From Albimonas sp963977235 (GTDB lineage: Bacteria; Pseudomonadota; Alphaproteobacteria; Rhodobacterales; Rhodobacteraceae): 64,000 nucleotides of DNA. Below, in pieces: positions 58,124-64,000 of this stretch (within the stretch, counting starts at the first letter, position 1; the number at the start of each line of letters is the position of its first letter). Both the position numbers and the translations under genes were made by a program. The notes under the pieces were generated by a model, which was given only the letters and a program-made list of their open reading frames with translations, made no database searches and was not told where the DNA came from. The stretch lies in NCBI RefSeq assembly GCF_963977235.1, contig NZ_CAXBOD010000009.1, positions 51,717-115,716 of the forward strand, read 5' to 3'.

Positions 58124-58953
58124 TCCGCCGCCTCCGCGTGGGAGGGCGTCAGCAGCGCCAGCCACTCGTCCCCGCCGCCCGAGCGGGCGGACTGCCGCGC
58201 GGCCGAGGCGTAGGCCCGCACCGCGCCGGGATCGAGCGCGTAGTCGGGCGGACAGGCCAGTGGCCAGGCGCCGCCGGGGGCCTCGGCCAGCGCCTCGACG
58301 TAGATCGGCGTGATCAGGTTGGCCGACCTGGCCTCGTCCTCGCGCAGGTCGTGGTCGACGATGCGCTCGGCGGTGACGAGGGTGCAGCGGGCGGCGTGGG
58401 CCATGATCTTGAGCTCATGGCGCCCGCCGATCCAGGCGTTGCCGAAGCGGTCGGCCTCCGAGACGTGGACCACCGCGAAATCGGGGCGGATGGCGGGGAT
58501 CAGCACGATCGGATCGCCCGACTCCTCGAACGGGTTGTCGATCACCCGCCAGTCGGGACGGTTGGCCAGGATGTCCGAGCCGATGACGCCGCGGATCGGC
58601 ATGAAGGGGATGCCCTTCTCGCCGGCCTGCAGGCCGGTGTAGACGGCCGGACAGGTGGCGTCGCGGATCTCGACCCGGCCGGTCTTCACCGCCTCGGCGA
58701 AGAACGGCGCGGGGCCGAACTCGCCCAGGCTGACGCCCGAGGTCTCGATGATCTTCACGCAGCCGCCCCCGATCAGCGCGTCGGCGAAGACGCCCGCGGT
58801 GGGGGCGGTGACCAGGTGCAGGTTCTTTGCGCCGCGCCGGATCATCTCGCGCGCCAGCGCCATCGGGGCGTTGGGCTCCTTGGCGACGGAGACGAGGGCG
58901 CCGTCGGGGATCCGGGCGGCAAGGTCGGCGAGGTCGAGCACGGGCGGACGCAT
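58120..58953 (-). CDS. CoA-transferase subunit alpha
   Basis: 277-aa alpha subunit: VLDLADLAARIPDGALVSVAKEPNAPMALAREMIRRGAKNLHLVTAPTAG, GGGCVKIIETSGVSLGEFG, PIRGVIGSDILANRPDW, and DFAVVHVSEADRFGNAWIGG. GGAGGAGACCCC before ATG 58953 decides the start; the longer frame upstream has no such site. First gene of a two-gene operon whose upstream region has a perfect palindrome. The acyl-CoA substrate is unknown. Confidence 0.88.
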   Translation of the reverse strand: MRPPVLDLADLAARIPDGALVSVAKEPNAPMALAREMIRRGAKNLHLVTAPTAGVFADALIGGGCVKIIETSGVSLGEFGPAPFFAEAVKTGRVEIRDATCPAVYTGLQAGEKGIPFMPIRGVIGSDILANRPDWRVIDNPFEESGDPIVLIPAIRPDFAVVHVSEADRFGNAWIGGRHELKIMAHAARCTLVTAERIVDHDLREDEARSANLITPIYVEALAEAPGGAWPLACPPDYALDPGAVRAYASAARQSARSGGGDEWLALLTPSHAEAAE

Positions 58954-59011
58954 GGGGTCTCCTCCGGGAGGGGCCGTCTTCGCGGCCAGTCGTGGGGCGC
59001 CGGGGCGCGAA

Positions 59012-59029
59012 AGTTGACAGCTGTCAACT
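59012..59029. promoter_or_regulatory. Perfect 18-bp palindrome upstream of the CoA-transferase operon
   Basis: AGTTGACAG-CTGTCAACT, centred about 68 bases before the alpha-subunit start codon. Each half includes a TTGACA. The symmetry and position are those of a repressor operator (TetR or GntR type in general form). No regulator gene is adjacent. Confidence 0.75.
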
Positions 59030-59119
59030 CGGGCCGCGCGCGGGATCGGATTCCCCGCGGCCACGCCGTAAAATCGGCCCTGCCTGTCGGTCGGTCAAGC
59101 CTTCGTCGTCAGGACACCT

Positions 59120-59660
59120 TTGCAAAGCGCACAGGGCGGGCCTGCGGAGACCGGCTCCGCACGACCGCCAGATCGCATGAGGCTGCGAGTTCCCTTGCGC
59201 TTGGGGTGTCGCGTGCACCCTCGAACCTGCCGCCATTGCGCTTGTTGGTGCGCACAGCCAGGTCCCTGCCGCAACGAGGGCATTGCGATGCATCGCGTCC
59301 GGCGCGTCCGGCGCGGGCGGCCGAGGCGCGCGACATGGGCGCCTCGCGAGAGGAGACTGGCCGAGAGGCCGGGGTGCGACAGGCGATCGCGGCAGCGTGC
59401 CAGCTCATCGCGGCCGATCAATGCCGAGCGCCGCGTCGCGATCAGGGCCACCCACTCGTCTCCGCCCCACGCCACGCCGGCGGGCATCGGCCTCCTGGCC
59501 TCCGCGTCGCCGATGAGAACGACAAGGCTGAGGACATGGCGGCAGGGCGCGCCCGGGAGGTCTTGCGCCGCCGAAGATCCAGCCCGTGATGTTCGTCGTT
59601 TCGATCGCGAAGATCCCGAACCTCGACAGAAAGACGGGGTCGACCTGTGTGGCGCCATCC
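59120..59660 (-). pseudogene. Decayed NERD/topoisomerase C4 zinc-finger protein gene
   Basis: Pieces of one protein are found in order on the minus strand but in different frames. VDPVFLSRFGIFAIETTNIT and GWIFGGAR (about 59650-59570) resemble a nuclease-related (NERD) domain. After an apparent deletion comes HVLSLVVLIGDAEARRPMP with GDEWVALIATRRSALI and LARCRDRLSHPGLSASLLSR, about 59550-59330. Then QCPRCGRDLAVRTNKRNGGR (about 59285-59225) and, shifted again, GCTRHPKRKGTRSL, which together rebuild a C4 zinc ribbon that has lost one cysteine. At least two frameshifts and the missing middle make it non-functional. Limits are approximate. Confidence 0.75.
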
Positions 59661-59769
59661 TCGAGGGGAAGCGGCAGAGGGAAACGCTGGCGGGCGCTCT
59701 TGCCCGCACCAAGTCAGGCGCGCCCCCGCCCGCACCAGGATCGGGCGGGCGCCCCCGCCCGCGCGGAGG

Positions 59770-60825
59770 TCAGCCCGTCGGCGGGGGCGTGTCGGCCACG
59801 TGGGCGCCGCGCTCGCCCATCGGGCGGGGGGCGCCGGCGGTGGTGTCGACGCGGGTCTGCTGCTCGGCCTCGGCGTTCAGGGCGGCGCCGATCAGCACCG
59901 CGAAGGCCGACAGCCACAGCCACATCAGCAGGATCACCACGCCTGCCAGCGCCCCGAAGCTCTCGTTGTAGGAGCCGAAGTTCGAGACATAGGCCGAGAA
60001 GCCGATCGAGGCCGCCAGCCACAGTCCGCAGGCCGCGATCGAGCCCGGCGTCAGCCAGCGCCACTTGGCTCCCCGCCGGTTCGGCCCGAACCGGTAGAGG
60101 ATCGACAGGCCCAGGATCGTCATCCCCATCAGCAGCAGCCAGCGGGCGCCGCGCAGCAGGATCTCGGCGGTGACCCCGAGGTCGACGATGGCGAAGATCG
60201 TGGGCAGAACCAGCGCCGCCCCCAGGCCCGCGATCAGCCCGAAGATCATGCACACGGTCAGCGCGAGCACGATGGCGGTGCGCTTGAAGAAGCCGCGGGT
60301 CTCGCGCTCGCCATAGGCGACGTTGAGGCCCTCGACCAGGCTCGCCACCCCGCGCGAGGCCGACCACAGCGCCAGCCCGATGCCCAGGATCGCGGCCAGG
60401 CCGAGGCCCCGCTGCGCGCCGGCGACGTCGCGCGCCTGGCCGAGCACGATCTCGGCCGCCTCCTGGGGCAGGACGCCGGCGAAGGTCTGCAGCTGCTCGG
60501 TCACCCGCGGCGGATCGAGCACCAGCCCCCCCAGCGCCATCGAGGCGGTGATCGCGGGGAACAGCGCCAGCAGCCCGTAGAAGGCGACGCCCGCGGCGAT
60601 CAGGCCGACATGGTCGGTGTTGAGCGCCCGCCAGACCCGCCCCAGCACCTCGCGCCAGCCGGGGCCGGGGATCCGGCCTGGACGCTCGGCATGGTGGCCC
60701 CGCTCGGCGGGGGAGGCGGCGGACTCGTCCTTCGCGCCGGCGGCGGAGGAGGTGTCCTGCGCGGCGGCGGCGGCGTTGGAGGCGGAGCGGGGCGGCGGGG
60801 CCGCGTGGGGATCGGTCGGGGTCAT
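59770..60825 (-). CDS. YihY/virulence factor BrkB family membrane protein
   Basis: 351-aa polytopic membrane protein. After a disordered Ala/Pro-rich N-terminus of about 65 residues the family core begins: VLGRVWRALNTDHVGLIAAGVAFYGLLALFPAITASMALGGL, then ILGIGLALWSASRGVASLVEGLNVAYGERETRGFFKR and FGSYNESFGALAGVVILLMWLWLSAFAVLIGAALNAE. Six hydrophobic segments. Formerly called ribonuclease BN by error; the real function is uncertain. The start ATG at 60825 is chosen over an ATG 15 codons earlier because the latter has no ribosome-binding site. Confidence 0.92.
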   Translation of the reverse strand: MTPTDPHAAPPPRSASNAAAAAQDTSSAAGAKDESAASPAERGHHAERPGRIPGPGWREVLGRVWRALNTDHVGLIAAGVAFYGLLALFPAITASMALGGLVLDPPRVTEQLQTFAGVLPQEAAEIVLGQARDVAGAQRGLGLAAILGIGLALWSASRGVASLVEGLNVAYGERETRGFFKRTAIVLALTVCMIFGLIAGLGAALVLPTIFAIVDLGVTAEILLRGARWLLLMGMTILGLSILYRFGPNRRGAKWRWLTPGSIAACGLWLAASIGFSAYVSNFGSYNESFGALAGVVILLMWLWLSAFAVLIGAALNAEAEQQTRVDTTAGAPRPMGERGAHVADTPPPTG

Positions 60826-61081
60826 CGGGCTCCATCCAGCCGCCGCCGCGCGGCGCCGCTGGGGCGGCAATGGGCCGAAGCCGCGGCAAGGGGAAAGCGC
60901 TTGGGCGAGGGCGAGGGCGAGGGGCGCCGCCTCGCGGGTCGGGCGAGAGCAAGCCGCGGCGCCGGGCGCATTGGCGCGGGGTTTGAGGCGTCGGGGCGTG
61001 GGGCCACGTCGGGGCGTGGGGGCGAACCGCCCCCGGACGCGGCCCGGCGCGCGGCAAGCGGCCGGGAGGCGCGGGGCCGCG

Positions 61082-62002
61082 TCATGCGCCGGGCGCCCGG
61101 TCGGGGACGGCCGCAGGCTCGGTTTCCGGCTCGGGCGCGGGCTCGTTGCGCGCGGCGCGGCGCTGCTCGGCGGGGCCGGCGCCGTGCACGGCCGCGGCGA
61201 AGGCGCGGAACAGCCGACGGTGCGGGCGCCGCCAGAGCAGGAACTCGGGGTGCCACTGCACGCCGAAGCGGAACCGGGCCGAGGGATCCTCGACCGCCTG
61301 AACCACGCCGAATTCGTCGCGCGCGGCCACCCGCATCCCCTCGCCCAGCTTGTCCACCGCCTGGTGGTGGAGGCTGTTGACCCGGAACGTCTCGCGCCCG
61401 ATCACGTCGCGCAAGCGCACGCCCGGCTCGGTGGTCACGGTCTTCACCGGCAGGGGCGTCCACATCCGGGGCACGTCGGCATAGGCCTCGCGCATTTCCT
61501 GGTGGATGTCGCCGCCGCGGTGGATGTTGAGCATCTGCGCCCCGCGGCAGATCCCCAGCACCGGCACGTCGCGCGGCAGGGCGTGGTCGAGAACCCGCAT
61601 CTCCATCGCGTCGCGCGCCGCGTCGATGCGCACGTCGAACAGGGGCTTGGCACCGTAGAGGTCGGCGCCGATGTCGTCGCCCCCCCCGATCAGGAACCCG
61701 TCGAAATCGGAGAGGTCGAGGTCCGCGTCGAGCGGCGCGGTCAGCCGCGTCGGGCGCAGGCCCATCACCCGCAGCCCCAGCCACGACAGCCACCACATCC
61801 AGCGCCCGCCCCTGGCCGAGGCGGTGACGCCGATCCGCGGCGGCCCCTCGCGACGCCGGCCGGGGGGCGACGTCCTTTTCGGGCTTCCCGGGCTTCCCGA
61901 GCCTCCCGGGCGCTGCGGGTCGCGCGCCGCGCCGCGCGCGGCTGACGACGGCGCGCCCTGCCGCGCGGCGCCCTCGGTCCGATCGTGCCGAGCGCCGGTC
62001 AT
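61082..62002 (-). CDS. Class I glutamine amidotransferase-like hydrolase (PuuD/peptidase C26 type)
   Basis: 306-aa protein with a C26 gamma-glutamyl hydrolase/GATase domain at about residues 55-275: DFDGFLIGGGDDIGADLYG, nucleophile elbow VLGICRGAQMLNIHRGGDI with the catalytic cysteine, and the His/Glu segment FGVQWHPEF. The first 50 residues are low-complexity and Arg/Gly-rich. It overlaps the upstream amidoligase gene at ATGA. Amidoligase-GATase pairs are known from comparative genomics as peptide-tag or gamma-glutamyl-amide systems; the GATase would remove what the ligase adds, or supply ammonia. Confidence 0.9.
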   Translation of the reverse strand: MTGARHDRTEGAARQGAPSSAARGAARDPQRPGGSGSPGSPKRTSPPGRRREGPPRIGVTASARGGRWMWWLSWLGLRVMGLRPTRLTAPLDADLDLSDFDGFLIGGGDDIGADLYGAKPLFDVRIDAARDAMEMRVLDHALPRDVPVLGICRGAQMLNIHRGGDIHQEMREAYADVPRMWTPLPVKTVTTEPGVRLRDVIGRETFRVNSLHHQAVDKLGEGMRVAARDEFGVVQAVEDPSARFRFGVQWHPEFLLWRRPHRRLFRAFAAAVHGAGPAEQRRAARNEPAPEPETEPAAVPDRAPGA

Positions 62003-63009
62003 TCGAGCAGCATCCACTCGGTGGCCAGGATCGCCCAGGAGGTCGGGAACATCCGCCGCGCGTTCTCCGACCAGGCCCGGCCCATCGCCTCGAGGCGCTC
62101 GGGGCGTTCGGCCATCTTCTCGACCATCCGCCAGCGGTTCCACTCCACCGAGACGTTCCAGCCCTCGCGCCCGAGGTCCGCGTTGGGCAGGCGGTAATGG
62201 AAGGTCGGCCGCGCGTGGATCTTCTCGTCCGGCAGGGCCGAGCGCACCCGCTCCTCGTCCAGCCAGCAGAACAGCGGCAGCATGTCGAGCTCGCGGTTCC
62301 GGGTCGGGTTGTCCTCGAGATAGTCGTCGATCAGCCCTTCGAGCGAGGGGGCGTAGCCCGGCTCGGTGATCCGTTCGACGTATTCCTTGGGGAACGGGTC
62401 GGCGAAGGCCGCGATGCGGCGGGTGGCGTCGAGCTCGGTCACCTCGCGCAGCCAGTCCGAGAGCAGCACGTAGGAGCGCAGCATCGAGGTCAGCCACGCC
62501 GGGTCCGCGGTGGCGACCTCGGGGTTCAGCTGGGCGCCGAACGCGTGCAGGGGGCTGTCGTCGGTGCCCACGGCGCCCGCGCTGCGCAGCGCCTCGACCA
62601 GCGCGTCGATGCGCGGCAGCTCGGTCAGGGGCACCGGCGGGCAGACGATCTCGCACGGCACCAGCAGCGAGGAGACGTCGCCGTAGAGGCTGCGCAGCTC
62701 CTCGCCCATCTCCTCGAGGAAGCGGTCGATGCCCTTGCGGGTCTCGGTCTCGGTGGGCTTGTCGCGATGGGCGTGGCGGGTGTCGAGCTCGACGGTGAAG
62801 TCGCCCAGCTCCGCATCCTTGACGTGGAAGCGGTGGGGGTCCTCCTCGTAGAGGTCGCCCCCGAACAGGTCGCGCACCAGCCGCGCGCCGTCGCGCGCCG
62901 AGATCGCGGCGAACTCCAGCTCGACGCCCACGCGCCGCTCCTCGCCGTCCTCCCGGGTCAGGCGGGGGGGCGGGAGGAAGTCTCTGCCGGGCAGGGTCGA
63001 GCGGGTCAT
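61999..63009 (-). CDS. Amidoligase family protein
   Basis: 336-aa member of the Amidoligase_2 family (COOH-NH2 ligase of the glutamine-synthetase/gamma-glutamylcysteine ligase superfamily). Motifs: RRVGVELEFAAISA near residue 26, LGDFTVELDTRHAH, LYGDVSSLLVPCEIVCPPVPL, DSPLHAFGAQLNPEV, and the late FHYRLPNADL. It would make an amide bond with ATP. GGGATCCC-type sequence around the ATG gives no strong ribosome-binding site. It is coupled to the GATase gene downstream. Confidence 0.9.
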   Translation of the reverse strand: MTRSTLPGRDFLPPPRLTREDGEERRVGVELEFAAISARDGARLVRDLFGGDLYEEDPHRFHVKDAELGDFTVELDTRHAHRDKPTETETRKGIDRFLEEMGEELRSLYGDVSSLLVPCEIVCPPVPLTELPRIDALVEALRSAGAVGTDDSPLHAFGAQLNPEVATADPAWLTSMLRSYVLLSDWLREVTELDATRRIAAFADPFPKEYVERITEPGYAPSLEGLIDDYLEDNPTRNRELDMLPLFCWLDEERVRSALPDEKIHARPTFHYRLPNADLGREGWNVSVEWNRWRMVEKMAERPERLEAMGRAWSENARRMFPTSWAILATEWMLLE

Positions 63010-63139
63010 GGGATCCTTGCGTCTGCGTCGTTGGGTCAGCGCCGCGGGGATGCGCGGCGGGACGGTCGCCGTTCACCTATGGCGCAGGCGCGCATCGTCC
63101 ACCCCCCGGGGGCCGCTTCCGTGGCATGGAGGGGGCCGC

Positions 63140-63820
63140 TCAGCCGAAACAGGCCGCGGCCTCGAGGATCCCGCGCAACTGCCCCGGCAGATCCGGCGGC
63201 GCGCCCCGGAAGGCGCCGTCGAGCGCCGCAGTCCCCACCGTGAACCCCGCGCAGCCCGCCCGCGCCATGGCCTGCACCCGCTCGGGCCGGTCGATCGATC
63301 CCGCCGCGATCACCGGCTTGCCGGCGGCGGCGCAGACCTCGGCGGCCAGCGCCTCGGCGGGGACCCGGCCGCGGTAGGCGAGCAGGTCCAGCCCCGCCAC
63401 CTCCGGCCGCGCCGCCAGCGCCCGGGCCGAGGCCGCGATCTCGGCCGCGTCGCCCTCCAGCACGCTGGGATGGCCCGAGATGCGGCCGGCGAACGGGTAG
63501 TAGCCGATCCCCGTCCCCGCCAGCAGCTGCGCGGCGACGTCCGCGCGGCAGCCGCCCAGCAGCCGGTCCACCCCGATCTCGATGCCCGCGCGCACCGAGG
63601 CGGCCTCGCGGTCCGCGTCCAGCGACACCACCTCCAGCCAGCAGGTTCCCCCCGCGGCCCGGATCCGGGCCGCGATCGCGCGCAGCGCCTCCACCGGCAG
63701 ACCCACGTCCTTGAAGCCGATCTGGCGCACCCCGGCCGCGAGCGCGGTTTCAAGATGCGCCGGCGCGTCGGGGACGGTCAGGTCGTTTCGGGTCAGCATG
63801 AAGATGAAGCCGGGGCGCAT
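63140..63820 (-). CDS. TIM-barrel protein of unknown function (HisA/HisF-like)
   Basis: 226-aa soluble protein. MRPGFIFMLTRNDLTVPDAP, VRQIGFKDVGLPVEALRAIA, CWLEVVSLDADREAASVRAG, GYYPFAGRISGHPSVLEG, and the C-terminal PVIAAGSIDRPERVQAMARAGCAGFTVGTA reproduce a beta/alpha barrel ending in a phosphate-binding GSID/GTA arrangement, as in HisA/HisF and related enzymes. I recognise the family shape but not an established reaction. ATG 63820 is preferred over the ORF opening 23 codons earlier, since homologous barrels begin at the MxxGFIFM strand. The last 110 bases of the window show nothing further. Confidence 0.8.
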   Translation of the reverse strand: MRPGFIFMLTRNDLTVPDAPAHLETALAAGVRQIGFKDVGLPVEALRAIAARIRAAGGTCWLEVVSLDADREAASVRAGIEIGVDRLLGGCRADVAAQLLAGTGIGYYPFAGRISGHPSVLEGDAAEIAASARALAARPEVAGLDLLAYRGRVPAEALAAEVCAAAGKPVIAAGSIDRPERVQAMARAGCAGFTVGTAALDGAFRGAPPDLPGQLRGILEAAACFG

Positions 63821-64000
63821 GGCGGGGGTTCCCTGAAGACGGCGCGGCAGCGCCTGAGCATAGGCCGGGGCCGCACCCTGCGCGATCAAAATCGATACGC
63901 CCCGCGCCGTGCCCCGCGCGCCGCCGCCGCCCGGTCCCTGCGCCGTCGACGGGGACGCAGGGCGGGGCGGTCGCGGCCGCGCAGCGGACGCGCCGGGGCG

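Overview
The window comes from the chromosome of a very G+C-rich alphaproteobacterium, most likely a member of the Rhodobacterales. This rests on gene content and order: methylmalonyl-CoA epimerase followed by a DUF1467 membrane protein, Pcm next to TolC, a DUF2852 protein, class I IlvC, a Bpt-type aminoacyl-protein transferase, and long runs of ATGA-coupled genes. I cannot name the genus. Nearly all of the window is ordinary chromosome, interrupted by one 14-kb mobile island.

Left chromosomal part (1-32.2 kb). A TolC-type outer membrane channel (cut by the window edge) and Pcm; an acyl-CoA synthetase/enoyl-CoA hydratase pair divergent from a TIGR03084-type protein; mce-DUF1467; a PRC-barrel protein; ilvC; an arginine/aspartate-repeat exported protein; a hemerythrin; a two-gene YeeE/YedE sulfur transporter behind a near-ideal SqrR/BigR-type operator; a DUF2852 gene behind a 19-bp palindrome; bpt, galM and secG; and an ArnT/GT2/lipid-A-N-domain set that probably decorates a lipid. 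From 21.2 to 31.9 kb a long, mostly overlapping gene run encodes purine salvage: 5-hydroxyisourate hydrolase, XdhABC, and a BmpA-type ABC transporter (ATPase, two permeases, binding protein) with an unrecognised lipoprotein embedded in it.

Island (32,219-46,285). It lies against the 3' end of a tRNA-Arg(ACG) gene. An 8-bp core, equal to the tRNA's last eight bases including CCA, is present at both ends, within a 14/15-bp imperfect direct repeat. It holds a large serine recombinase, MobC, a relaxase and a VirD4/TraG coupling protein but no other type IV secretion genes, so it looks like an integrative mobilizable element. Its cargo is more A+T rich and defence-like: a GHKL ATPase fused to a PD-(D/E)XK nuclease domain with a 39-aa coupled partner, a HExxH protease-like protein, an Mrr-nuclease/STAND NTPase, and several unknowns. 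The recombinase has no stop codon inside the element's right end. Its reading frame continues, after joining the two ends, into the left end and stops on the ATGA that begins mobC. Excision would therefore restore the recombinase C-terminus and place the mobilization genes in one operon behind the recombinase promoter. This is the most interesting observation in the window.

Right chromosomal part (46.3-64 kb). A P1-family peptidase, an orphan sensor histidine kinase divergent from an FkbM methyltransferase, a 32-bp tandem repeat block, a complete five-gene peptide-type ABC transporter, a two-subunit CoA-transferase behind a perfect 18-bp palindrome, the decayed remains of a NERD/C4-zinc-finger protein, a YihY/BrkB membrane protein, a coupled amidoligase/glutamine-amidotransferase pair, and a TIM-barrel protein of unknown function.
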